Positions 11,485 through 27,393 of a stretch of 64,000 nucleotides of DNA are shown piece after piece. Under the pieces are notes generated by a model that was not told the DNA's origin, searched no databases, and saw only the letters and a program-made list of their open reading frames with translations. Positions within the stretch are counted from its first letter, which is position 1. Each line of letters begins with the position of its first letter. The position numbers were made by a program, and so were the translations under genes. The stretch covers positions 43,771,110 through 43,835,109 of the forward strand of contig CM077647.1 of the NCBI GenBank assembly GCA_039707465.1, given 5' to 3'. Source of the DNA: Rhabdophis nuchalis. Taxonomy: Eukaryota; Chordata; Lepidosauria; Squamata; Natricidae.

Positions 11485-14400
11485 AATTAAGATTATTCCA
11501 ATGAAGAATGGAAATGTTACTCATTTTGCAAAAAACACATACTATACATGTGAACACACACACACACAGAGACAGACACACATTGCATTTCATCAGTCTT
11601 ACAATCTACCTCAATACTGAAAAATAACACAAAACCTATCTATATTTTTTCAATATCAATTAAGCAAATCTGTAGCACTTGCATTTGGAATTATGGTAAC
11701 GAAAAGGTTTCCTGATGTCTTATAAACATTTTGAACACTTTTTAATTCAGTTCGATCTTTTACATGCAGTATTTTTCAATGAAAGTGAGACTAGCTGTTA
11801 GCAATCTTTTTAAAAAGTGCATCATAAAAATCTTACGTTGCTAACTGAATTTGTTTTGGCATGCAGTGAATCCAATGCACCTGCAGAGAGAATGTTCTCA
11901 ATAATGGATGACATCTGGTTGAAGACAAAAGTAGAATGTCAGTAGTTCTACTAAAAGGCTATGGCAGTGGTTAGAGCCAATCTAACTGGCAACTGCTCTG
12001 AGGTCTCTGAATAAGTGTTTGGCAGCATGCTGCTTCTTTAGAAAACATTCTTACCAACTCTAAGCTCACAAAGATAACACTGCTTTAGGCCCTTATTCTA
12101 GAAATTTAGGTTCAAGCATTGAGACACAAGCATTGAGACAGTAAAACTGCTCTTAGAGATAATTTAATTTGCAGGGTATATATGCCAAGAACATAATGGT
12201 ATGTTCACATTACTAGCTTTAGACCTTACTATGCATAATATGAAAATGAGAGGACATCTTCTGAGTGCAGCTAACATTTTAAAAACAGAGAGAAAAACTG
12301 ATACAGAAGACATGAAAATGGTGCTCCTTTTAAAAGCTGCTACTTACCTACAACAACTGTTTCAGTTTGCAATATAATAAGGTCAGGCATGGAAAGACAG
12401 TGAATGTCAGATAATACCATTTCCTATAGCTTGCATTTAAAAGAAATGCAAAATAAATAAAAAGTGAAAGGGGGAAGTTACAGTTTTATTTGCTGAACTT
12501 ATTACTTTTCAACTGTTGTTCTATTTTATCCTAATGTTTCAAATAGATAAGAATTGTTTTTATATTCTTATATTTGAATGTGTTATACATTTTTTAGTAC
12601 AGAATACGAAGAAAAGAAATATAACAGAATTATTTATGTCCATCTGAGAATATGTATTTAATTAGTACTCAAACTGGAATAAATATAGACAATCATAGAA
12701 AAACAAATAGAATTAAGCATATTCTAACTCACTGCCATCCTATATGTTTTCTGGATAGATGGCAAAATATGGTGTACATATGATCAGATGAATGGCTGAA
12801 TATTTTCAAGATAATAATTGATTAAATAATAACCAATAGCATGTTTCCTCTATTGCCCTTCCTTAAATACAAGTACCTGACATTATGTGATAACCCTAAG
12901 AACGATTTTCTTCTATAACTTTCTTAATGTTGTAGAAACACCAGACTGAAATTCTATATTTTTAGATGATCAGGAGACTTTATTACCCAACACATCCATG
13001 AATAGAACAAAGACATTTTCATAGAAGAGTTTAGATTAGGCTTTTTTCTGCTTTTCTCCCCCTGCAGCAGTTTGTTTCTAGGGCTTGTCTTAAGAAAAGC
13101 AGTTAGGTAGTTTGTAGAACCAAAGAGTAGATATTGAGAAAAATTCCTTCTATGTTATCTCCTTCATTTTACTGATAGAAAACAATATCAATTACATTTT
13201 CTTTTCTATCCAAGACTGGGGAAATACTATAACTTCTGACCTGACCTTTTAATCACTCAATTTTCCTGTATATAGCCTTGAACAAAAAGTTTAGTTTTGC
13301 AATGTGTTCCTTTGCTTGCTTTGGTTTCATGCTTATGTTATATGTTACATTCATGGTCTCAACCCAAATCTTTCCCTCACCATCTTTGTCTGTTCTACTT
13401 ATCATAAATATGCTTTTATCTTTGGGGAACAAGAAGAGCAACATATTCAATGTCTTCAGCCAGAATTGACATAATTTCAATTGGACATGCTGGATTTCTG
13501 TCTCCTCTTATTATTTGCTAAGGTCTGTGCCTTTATCTATAAATGTCCACCAGGCTCCTACACTTAGTTAAATGCCTATTCTGTAATCTACTTCTTTATT
13601 CTATAGCATCATTTGTGTGGGATCTCCTGCAAATTGATTTTCCATGACTCAATCCTTCTATTTGCCTATACAGATCATCTTAATCCTTACCACATCTGCA
13701 GTGGTGCAAGGACAGACTGCCCATCCAACAATAAAATAAATTTTTGCATGACATGTTAATCTTAGTCAAAATGCTTTTGCACTTCCTTTACAGTAACAGA
13801 ACTGTTTGCTAGCATTGTACTGCTGACATTTCAATTCCTGTAACTGTTAGTTAGAATGCCTGGGAACTTTCTTTCATATTGCTACAACTCTGTTAATCAA
13901 TGCCAGACTTTTCGTTTTACAAAGTCCCCGGCATAGATAGGTCATGAAAAAGATTTAAATAGTTGTTTATAAAGCAAAACATCTATTTAGCTGGCAAAGC
14001 TACATTAGGATTAAAAGAAAAGCTGGATAACAAGGCTAAGCTTCTACTGACATCTTGGCATTGATGGAAATAACTTGTTTGCAAATTAATTCCAAGGCCT
14101 ATTAAGATAATTAAAATATTAAGAGGAATAGAAACTTGCATGCAAAAAACCCTTACACAAACCAGCAATTCTGGAGACTTTGTCCAAGCTGGTGAATATT
14201 GTCTCATCCAGGAAATAAAAGCAACTGATGAGATATTTATTAAATTATTCAGAGATTAACAAACATATGCATGCAAGCATATATGTATTGTATATACTGT
14301 GTGTGTGTGTATGTATGCATGCATGCATGTACGTATAATTCTCAAGTCAAGGTGTAGAATAAATCTTGCAAAATGCAGCGAATCCTGTCATGGTACAAAT

Positions 14401-14720
14401 TGTACACACATTTCTCGTAAATGTATTTTTTTATCAGCCAAGAAAGTATATTAAATTTGGAAATAAAAATCCTTTTTGGAAATGTCAAGAAGTCACAAAA
14501 TCTGAGCCCAGACAGGAAGCATACTGTTTAAAAAGCTGATAGACATAAACTTTTCACCTGCCCTAGTTAGAGCTTTTCTATAAATCCCCTCCATCAGAAA
14601 ATCCCTCATATGTTAAACAATCTTCTGTTATTTTTAATGCTTGATCTATTATTTTCGGTTATTTTAAAATCTGAAAGTTTGAAACCACAACCAACTATTC
14701 ATTTAAAATTGGAAACTCAC
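11485..14720. other. DGKB: DGKB intron downstream of the 196-bp exon
   Basis: About 3.2 kb without a recognised element. A short (CA)n lies near 11554-11568 and TATGCATGCATG repeats lie near 14290-14330. I looked for the next DGKB coding block (the usual continuation is DLSDQLLEVVGLEGAMEMG) and did not find it. It presumably lies beyond the left edge of the window. Confidence 0.55.
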
Positions 14721-14916
14721 CTTGGCATGCAAACTTCAATTCCTTAGCATCTGTAACAGTGATCCTTTTATCTGGCCTATTTTTTTCAAATCGACGGTGG
14801 CTTCGCCTTTTCTTGGTCTCACCCCAAAGATTTGATCCTCCATGCATGCTTGGAATGTTCAAAATAGCAATTCCTTCCAGAGAAATATTATTCAGATCTA
14901 TCTGAATTCCATCACA
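14721..14916 (-). CDS. DGKB: DGKB exon, 196 bp (diacylglycerol kinase beta, accessory domain)
   Basis: Diacylglycerol kinase beta phosphorylates diacylglycerol to phosphatidic acid at membranes. On the minus strand the exon is preceded by a pyrimidine tract and acceptor (TTTTTCTTTGGCAG) and followed by the donor GTGAGT. The frame starts at phase 0 with Cys (TGT) and ends with one extra base after Gln. It encodes 65 residues, including [51 protein letters not shown] and [11 protein letters not shown]. The [14 protein letters not shown] core is shared by the beta/gamma DGK group. The KKRRSHRR insert and DAKELKFA match my memory of DGKB rather than DGKG. There are no stops or frameshifts and the splice sites are canonical, so this is a live exon rather than a processed copy. 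Confidence 0.93.
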
Positions 14917-15084
14917 CTGCCAAAGAAAAAGAGACAGAGATGGAGAGGATCAAGATAAGATAAGATAAAATATAATATAATAAAGAGGAAGAAATCAATT
15001 AGGGATTAGAGGATATCAGCATCTTTGTTATTTAATTACTTTACTAAACACATATTTCTGTATTAATTTTCTGTATCAGATTAT

Positions 15085-15368
15085 TTAGCAAACTAGCCGA
15101 GCTTCTAGAATCCTGGAGTTAATACAGGATAGGGAAGCTCTCTGTTTGGTGACTTATGACCTGGTCATCTACTGTTTTGACTTTTGCAATTTTCTCTACA
15201 TGGGACTTCAGAAACTTCAGCTGGTACAAAATGCAGCTGCCTGGGCATCTTTGGCATATGATTCTTCTTTTGTGCCCATCCACTTCCAGTCCAATTTAAG
15301 TTTTTGGTTGTAACCTTTAGAGCTCTAAATGGCAGGAGGGCAGATAACATTCCTTTTAATGGACCCAT
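15085..15368 (+). mobile_element. Fossil L2 LINE fragment (RT C-terminal region)
   Basis: Translation with frame breaks gives VTYDLVIYCFDFCNFLYMGL then LQKLQLVQNAAAWASLA. This corresponds to VTSRLDYCNALYMGLP...LQLVQNAAARA of the younger L2 copies. Strong divergence and indels indicate an old insertion inside the 4.85-kb intron between the two DGKB exons. Confidence 0.65.
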
Positions 15369-15610
15369 CCCAGCAGCTCAGTAGCTAGGTGGTTAGGACA
15401 CTGGATTGGATCTTTAAAAAACCAAGTTTGAAATTTAAGTACTGCTGCATGGTGGAGTGAGTTCCTATCATTTGCTCCAGTTCCTTGACAGGGTCATGAA
15501 TGGAGCCACCATAGTATCCCTTGGGCAACAGATGTCACTGGCTAATCCTCTCAACCTGAAAGTACCTAAAACAGTACTTTTATGGTCACAGTCATTTTAA
15601 TCTCCTACAC
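15369..15610 (+). mobile_element. Old tRNA-derived SINE, probably Sauria-type
   Basis: An A-box-like stretch (TAGCTAGGTGGTTAGGACAC) is followed by a body reading TGCTGCATGGTGGAGTGAGTTCC and CATTTGCTCCAGTTCC. This resembles the Sauria SINE body (GGGGTGAGCTCCCGTTACTTGTCCCAG-like) known to me from squamates. The 3' part is too diverged for a firm family call. Confidence 0.5.
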
Positions 15611-15723
15611 TATCTTTCTGCAATTTCATATGTCAGACCTTAATTCCAACTAGCTATGGGAAGGCTGCTTTCCATTGTATTTATTTCTTTTCTACTTCTT
15701 TTGGGTAACATTGATCTAGGATA

Positions 15724-15769
15724 CCATTCATTCATTCATTCATTCATTCATTCATTCATTCATTCATCC
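15724..15769 (+). repeat. (ATTC)n microsatellite
   Basis: About eleven uninterrupted four-base units. Confidence 0.9.
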
Positions 15770-15877
15770 TGTTTATATAGCTACTTATCTCATGTATTGT
15801 ATGTGACTTTGGGTGATGTAAAATAAGAACAGATAATAAAAATATACATTAATTTATGATTTTTATCGAGGTACATA

Positions 15878-15879
<2 letters not shown>

Positions 15880-15928
<49 letters not shown>

Positions 15929-16010
15929 CTTTATTGTCATTGTAAAAATTACAATGAAATTGGTTAAATAAATATCCATATAATATTATGATGTGCAGAA
16001 ACAAAATATA
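15880..16010 (-). mobile_element. Possible LINE 3' terminus with (ATT)n tail
   Basis: A (ATA)n run at 15880-15928 is followed by CTTTATTGTCATTGTAAAAA. Read on the minus strand this is TTTTTACAATGACAATAAAG followed by an (ATT)n tail, the form of a LINE 3' end. The upstream body could not be assigned. Confidence 0.35.
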
Positions 16011-19895
<3,885 letters not shown>

Positions 19896-20090
19896 TCAAT
19901 AGCTGATCATTAAACGAATTAGCATCCTGACTTCTATCATAAATAATCATAACATCTGATACTCATTCTGAAATGGATGAGCTCATAGTTTTGAAAAATG
20001 TGACTATCAGGAGATATATCCTCCTTCCCATGTATAAAAAAGTGTTTTGGAGCAAAGATAGATTAAATTAAAAATTTAAATTATGTAATT

Positions 20091-21041
20091 GTATTTTTCG
20101 GAGTATAAGACGCACCTTTTTTCCTCTAAAAAGAGGCTGAAAATCTGGGAGCTCTTATACATCGAATACAGCATTTTTTGCCTCCTGAAACCCCACCCCC
20201 TTCACCAAAATGGCCCTGCATAGCATTATAAAGGCTTCCAGACAGCTCCTGGGGGCTGGGGAGGGCAGAAATGAGCCTAAAACGGGTCATTTTTTTTGCC
20301 CTCCCCAGCACTCAGCAGCACTCTATAAGCCTCCATAAGGCTATGCATTCAATTTTTTTGACATAAAATGGCCTGCTTATGCAAAAAATGGACCATTTTT
20401 TTGTTCATTTTTGTCCCCCCATCTCTGGAGCACTCTGCAAGCGCCCCCCCCCCCCGAGGCTATTCATGCCTTTTATTTGGAAAAAATACAGGCCCATTTT
20501 CGCAAAAAATGGTCCGTTTTGGGGAGGTTTGCAGAGTGCAAAAAAACTCCCCCCCTTTTGGAAGGCTGTTTAGTTACTTGGCAACTTTAAGACTTGTGGA
20601 CTTCAACTCCCAGAATTCTCCAGTCAACATAGCTTGTGGACATAGAGGGATTGATGACAATTACATTGATCAAGTGCCTTGCCAGCAGAAACAAAATTTT
20701 AGGTGCCACAGCAATTTCCTTCTCCAGCACATGGGTAAATACACCTGGAAACATCTACCTACCTACCTACCTACTGTATTTCGCCCCCATCTACCTACAT
20801 ATCTACCTACCTAACTTCTCTCTCTCTTCCCCTACTTATCTACTGTATTTCTCTCTCTATTTTTCTCTCTCTATCTCTCTACCTACCTATCTACACACAC
20901 ACTCTCCCTACCTACTGTATTTCTCTCTCTTTCTCTCCCTCTCTATCCCTCTATCTACCTACCTACTTTTTTAAAAAAAATGCTTCTTCAAAACCTGGGT
21001 GCGTCTTATACTCCAATGAGTCTTATACTCTGAAAAATATG
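20091..21041. mobile_element. Non-autonomous DNA transposon (MITE) with GTATTTTTCGGAGTATAAG termini
   Basis: The left end GTATTTTTCGGAGTATAAG, then ACGCACC, is mirrored at the right end. There the reverse complement reads CATATTTTTCAGAGTATAAG and, one unit further in, GGAGTATAAGACGCACC. A 6-bp direct repeat GTAATT flanks it (20085-20090 and 21042-21047). The interior has no reading frame of note and holds CTAC/CTCT low-complexity DNA at 20750-20965. I cannot assign the superfamily from the sequence. Confidence 0.75.
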
Positions 21042-21085
21042 GTAATTCAATCAGAGATTGAAATGTTTTAAAAGTTATAAATAAT

Positions 21086-22075
21086 GTTAGCTTAAAATTG
21101 GAACTTTTGGAGACACAGAAAGCACTAATGGAAAATAAACAAAGAATTGATGGATTGGAGGGGAGGATGGCTGAGATGAAGGGAGAGATAAAAAATTCTC
21201 AAAGGGAAATTGTGGATTTAGCTGGTCATATGTCTAGGATGGATTTTGAAAGGATATCTTACTTTTTAAGGTTTCAAAATGTTCCTGAAGTTGCCTCTGA
21301 AGATTTAAAAGAATTAATGTGTACGATGTTAGCAGATTACACTAAAAAGAGCAAAGAAGATATTTGGGGGGAGATAGAATTAACTCAGCATATGCCAGAA
21401 TAAATGAGGTACCCAGAGAGATACATATTAAATTTGTAAGAAGGTCAACGAGGGATGGGATCCTGAGAGCACAAAGAGACGGTCCCTTAATATACCAACA
21501 GACTGAGATTGCCATTTTGAAACAGATCCCGAAAAAGATTAGAGAAATAAGGAGGAAATAGTCCTTCTTATCAAAAAGATTATATAAAAAGGAGGTGTGG
21601 TTCAAGTGGTTGATGCCCAAGGGAATGTTAGTGTTCTGGGAAGGGGGGAGAGTAAGAATTAAAACAATTGCAGAGGCAGAAGCCGTTCTTAAAAAACATT
21701 CCCCAATCCTGGAGGATGAAAATGGGGGAGCGGAGGGGGCCACGGCTCCGCCCACTGGAGGTCAGGGAGAGGAAGATACAATTGCTAAAAGACTTAGATC
21801 TCACAAATGACTTTTTTCTATATAGTGTAACTTCTATCTGGATGTTTATGGAAATAATGATTGATTGCATGAATATAAAATGATATATTTGTATCTCTTT
21901 CCACTTTGTAGGGAAATGAAAAATGATTTGTATTATCTTATTTTTTTTGTAAGAAGCCTCAGAGGGGGCTGACACCTCCGACATAGATGTCCTCAAAATA
22001 TCTTTGTAATACCTTATACCCTTTTAATATTTTTAAAATTTTGTAAAAACCAATAAAACTTTTTTATCATTAAAA
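21086..22075 (+). mobile_element. HAL1-like (ORF1-only L1-type) retroelement, copy 1
   Basis: A 5'-truncated insertion ends in an A-run and is flanked by a perfect 16-bp target-site duplication, AAAAGTTATAAATAAT (21070-21085 and 22076-22091). The cut site TTTT/AAAA is the L1 endonuclease type. It contains an L1 ORF1-type coding region that passes directly into a 3' UTR (CTCAGAGGGGGCTGACACC near 21957, AATAAAAC near 22052), with no ORF2 sequence between. Copy 2 at 50286-54236 shows the same ORF1-to-3'UTR junction. Confidence 0.8.
21096..21810 (+). pseudogene. L1-type ORF1 protein (coiled coil, RRM, C-terminal domain), frameshifted
   Basis: L1 ORF1p is a trimeric RNA-binding chaperone that coats the element RNA. 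Seen in order: a coiled-coil end (LELLETQKALMENKQRIDGL, EGRMAEMKGEIKNSQREI), a linker DFERISYFLRFQNVPE, then after a frameshift near 21370 the RRM/CTD region with INSAYARINEVPREIHIKF, VRRSTRDGILRAQRDGPLIY and QIPKKIREIRRK. A stop at 21559-21561 and a frame change precede WLMPKGMLVFWEGGRVRIKT, EAEAVLKKHSPILEDE and a charged tail ending RLRSHK at 21810. The N-terminus is lost by truncation. Confidence 0.8.
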
Positions 22076-22091
22076 AAAAGTTATAAATAAT

Positions 22092-23598
<1,507 letters not shown>

Positions 23599-23691
23599 AT
23601 CTGTCTGTATATATATATTTCGTAGATTTTCACGGGTGTAGGTATGCTGGTATTGCTGGCTTCGGGGATTTTCCCGTGTATAAGGCATAGA

Positions 23692-23735
23692 AATGTTATT
23701 GCAACGTTTCGACAAGATCTCACTTGTCATCATCA
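23692..23735 (-). ncRNA. Degenerate hammerhead-ribozyme-like motif in the PLE
   Basis: The minus strand has CTGATGA, then GACAAG...CTTGTC able to form stem II, then GAAAC and a short imperfect helix (ACGTT/AACAT). Known PLEs carry minimal hammerheads in their terminal repeats. Here stem I is not convincing and one extra base separates CTGATGA from stem II, so activity is doubtful. Confidence 0.4.
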
Positions 23736-23949
23736 GGCAGGCTTCTGTCTGTGACTGTGACTGCGGAGGCATCGCCCCTCTTTAAATCTTGGTGGGGGGG
23801 GTGGAGTGCTGACTATTGTTGTGAGTGGGTTGATTGGCTGTGCAGCTGCATCATGACTGGTGGATTGATGCTGATTGGTCTCATTTGTATGTTTCTCCTT
23901 GTTTTGAATTTCAACGGCTTGGGTGGAGGGTGGGGCTCATCTGCTCGTC

Positions 23950-24835
23950 AATGCTGGCTTCCAGATGTCTGGTAGGCGGGAGGTATCATCACGTTTGTTC
24001 ATGCTGTTAGATTGTTTCTCTATTTCAATGGCTTCTCTGATTATTCTCCTGTTGAGTTGTTCCGCCTTGGAGATCATTTTAGTTCCTTGAAAGTCAATGT
24101 CATGTCCTGTAGTTTTGAAATGTTGATAGAGAGATGAGGTATTAAGATGATTTTTAATGCATTTTTATGTTCAGCAATACGTGCACTAATCCTTCTGTTG
24201 GTTTGTCCTATGTAAGTGGCAGGGCAGCTTTTACATGGAATTTTGTAGACTCCTTGGTTTTCTAGCTGGCTCTTGTCTTTCGGGTTCCTTAGGATATTGG
24301 TTATTTTTTGGTCGGTGTTGAAGGCTGTCTTGATGTTGTGCTTGTGGAGAATTTTGCTGATTTTGTCTGTGGTACCTTTAATGTATGGGATGAGGGCAAT
24401 GCCATTTTCCTGTTCTTTGTCTTGGTTCTTGGGGGGTGGCTCTTGTTGGATTAGTTTGGTGATTGTTTTTCTTCGGAATCCGTTGGATATTAATGTATTT
24501 GTGAGGAAGTGGTATTTCGGTTTTCAGATGGTCTTTGTCAGCTAGGCGTTTGGTTCTGTGTATGAGGGTTTTGGCTACAGAGTTTATCTGTGCAGGGTGG
24601 TGATGGGATTGTGCATTTAGGTAGCAGTTGGTGTGTGTTTTTTTCCGGTAAATGGTGTGTCCCAGGGAGCCATTAGGTTTTTTGTAGATTAGGACGTCTA
24701 GAAAAGGGAGTTGGTTGTTGGCTTCTATTTCCATGGTGAATTGTATTTTCGGGTGTAGGGAGTTGAGGTGTGTGAGGAAGTTTTCCAGTTTTTCTTTCCC
24801 ATGTGGCCAAATTACAAAAGTGTCATCTTTTAGAT
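23950..24835 (-). pseudogene. PLE polyprotein C-terminal part: end of RT plus GIY-YIG endonuclease
   Basis: PLE proteins combine a telomerase-related RT with a GIY-YIG nuclease. The minus strand reads KDDTFVIWPHGKEKLENFL (the region of the RT YVDD box, with an irregular YLKDD), then MEIEANNQLPFLDVLIYKK and TIYRKKTHTNCYLNAQSHHH. After frame changes come GIALIPYIKGTTDKISKIL and the nuclease signature GVYKIPCKSCPATYIGQTNR, RRISARIAEHKNA. A frameshift follows the RIAEHKNA block near 24155, and IWKPALTSR-like sequence ends near 23950. Several indels make it inactive. This identification rests on motif order, not on a search. Confidence 0.85.
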
Positions 24836-24925
24836 ATGTAGGTTGAGTCGAAGGGCAGAGAAGGATGACAGTTTGTCTCCTCCCTTAAACGGGCCTAAAA
24901 ACAGGAGCTGTGAAAATATTCTCTC

Positions 24926-27035
24926 ATATATATATACATTTAGAATTGCCCTATATACAATGTTTGTGCATTTGATAAAGATTATTTATACTGAACTTTA
25001 TACAAATTATATACATCATAATTTATTGTGTGTTTATGTGTATTTATTTTCAATTTACCCTCAAATATACCAACATTTGTCAAATTCTGCCTGTTAACAC
25101 ATGATGACTAGGTATGCACAGTTTACAGTCGATTGGACTATAGAGCCTAGTAATAACATATTATAGAAAGGGTTTTGCTGCAATTGCATGATTTTTTTTA
25201 TCTTTAAAAGATCCCAATTCAACTATTGGCAATGAAATTTAAGTTAGAAAAAGCTCAAATAGATTTTTGGACAACTGCTACAAATCAGTTTTGAATTAGA
25301 TGAATCAATTGTCTGACATTTTTAAAAAATGCTTATTCTCTTATGTAAAGTATACAATAAATCCTCAACCTTGTTAGTATCACCTCAGTTTTGAAATGCA
25401 ATATATTATAATTTACTGTAGCTAAACAATACTTTAAAAAATTAGAATATGCAAATTAAAGAAATATTTAATTCAGTTAACCTGACATCCAAAAGACACA
25501 AGTTTCTTGTAGATTTAGGTGATGTGATTGACATTAGGTAAAATTAAGCCCATTTGGTTTTCACTAATAAAATAGGCTGTGGTGCAGCTTTGCATTATGA
25601 TGTTAATTAGAAAAAACCCCACTGTTAAAACTATTCTATATAACCTTTCTGATTAAGCAATTAGATAGCATATCATCAGAAAAAAATTGCCCTGATTCTA
25701 AATATGGAAATAATAATTTTTTTATTATACATCTGATGAACACATAAGTACTGTATCATAATATGCAAAAGAGAATTTAAATTATGTACATAATGATTAG
25801 TTTAGTTATGCATTTTATCCAAAATCAATTGACCAATGAAGTCATATGACAAAATGGTTTTTAAAAACATCTTCTCAAGTGCTGTTTGCGCAGATTGCAC
25901 AGATACCTAATTTATAGAAACTTGAATTTGGCAGCATTTAAAGGACTACACAATGTAGTTATAATTCTTCATTCTTTTAAACCCAAGCCTTGACCCCGAA
26001 ATATTTGCAAAAAAACAAAAAAATCCTTAAATCACAAAACTTTACAATTAACAATTTCCCTTGAGAAATAGATTTTCCTCAGAACATGTCAGAATAATAA
26101 AGCAAATATCTAGTGCAGCTGTTTCTTCTTAGAACATCCCATAAAATAGCTCTTCCTCAAGTTGATAGGTAATGGATTCTAGTCCAACACATCTGGAAAG
26201 TACTAGATGGGAAGCAGCTTTCACAACATTATTTTCCATTCAGAATAAGAGACTATTCATAATAAGGGATAATTGAGTGATGGAAATTGGTAGGCATGTA
26301 TTAGTACAGACTAATCTCCATTCTGAGTTTTCATCTCAAGCCATACCTTTGCAACCTTTGAAGCAGAAAAACAATTGGCTGAGAGTTTATTTGTCTTTTT
26401 ATTCATCATATTGCCAAAAAATATATACATATGAAGTGATTTGACAGTGATTCTGCTTTCATTATTTGGCAAGCAATCCAATTCCAGTTGCACTACTTCA
26501 GAAGCTTCCTAATTTGATTTACATTCTGAAAAAGGGAAGCTATAACCATGACTGTTAATATCTATTGGCTCAAATACCACTTACCTCCATAAGTCCTAAC
26601 AATTCAATTTCAATTTTAAATCTAAGCAACAAGTAATTCTGGGGAAATTTACCTTTTATGGTTTCCTATCTAAGCAACTCATTCTTTTCAAGTACACTCA
26701 GGCTAAAAGAATCATTAGAGAAAATTTCCTAAATTTAGAGTACCAGATTGAAGTCTATCATATTCCAGCTTTACAGCTTGCAAGCACATTTTATTTAACT
26801 TGATGTGCTACTTATCTTGTCCAGAGACAACTTGTTTTAGATGGGAAATGGGCAGACACTTAATTAGTTTAGCCTTTCTGCACAGCATTAACTTTTTTTA
26901 GAACCTAAAAAAGGCTTACCCTCCCTATTTCTTAACATGAGATTTAGCAAAGTCCACATATATGGAATACCTTATCTATGAAGTACAAATATTACTGAAG
27001 CCACAACATATATGCTGTTATAATGCCCTATCATG
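24926..27035. other. Intronic sequence, no gene
   Basis: AT-rich. A short block near 26165-26215 (TCTAGTCCAACACATCTGGA) resembles a widespread vertebrate interspersed repeat. Nothing else was recognised. Confidence 0.5.
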
Positions 27036-27043
27036 TCCTAGAG

Positions 27044-27385
27044 CAGTGCTTCTCAAATAGTGGGGCGGGCCCCCCAGGGGGGGCGCGAGGCTCCGTAAAG
27101 GGGGGCGCGTTTGACCTCGGCAGTTTAGTTTAATTAAGGATTTAATTTTTTTAAAATTTCTAATGCACTTTAAATCTTTTCTGCTACAGTTAATAATTGT
27201 TGTAAATTGATCCACATTTCTTTCTTTTTTTATTCTCTTATACGTTAATAAGGATACAGTGTTATGCAGAGGTGTACTTATAACAATTTTATAGACAAAT
27301 GATACTATTTACAGTCGCGCGGGGGGGCGCGAAATGTTTTCTTCTTCCTAGGGGGGGCATGACAGAAAATAATTGAGAAGCACTG
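27044..27385. mobile_element. hAT-type MITE, 342 bp, with perfect 8-bp TSD
   Basis: The terminal inverted repeats are CAGTGCTTCTCAA and TTGAGAAGCACTG. The exact 8-bp duplication TCCTAGAG lies at 27036-27043 and 27386-27393. GC-rich subterminal blocks (GGGCCCCCCAGGGGGGGCGC and GGGGGGGCGCGAAATG) flank an AT-rich centre. It is non-coding. Confidence 0.93.
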
Positions 27386-27393
27386 TCCTAGAG

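Larger units (their letters stand above)
23611..24925 (-). mobile_element. Penelope-like element (PLE), 5'-truncated
   Basis: On the minus strand, RT-end and GIY-YIG endonuclease coding sequence is followed by a non-coding 3' part. That part carries a hammerhead-like motif (about 23692-23735) and the terminus CCCGTGAAAATCTACGAA next to (TA)n. The block at 24845-24925 (GTTTGTCTCCTCCC, then AACGGGCCTAAAAACAGG on the plus strand) is also present, diverged, at 41480-41545 in the other PLE-derived segment. This suggests it is a non-coding PLE repeat copy. Confidence 0.85.

Noticed and set aside
15375..15590. A real tRNA gene at the head of the SINE
   Set aside because: Only A/B-box-like remnants are present. 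No cloverleaf with acceptor pairing could be drawn, and a SINE body follows.
20755..20965. Possible CRISPR-like or satellite array of CTAC units
   Set aside because: Simple low-complexity repeats of 4 bp without spacers, internal to a MITE.
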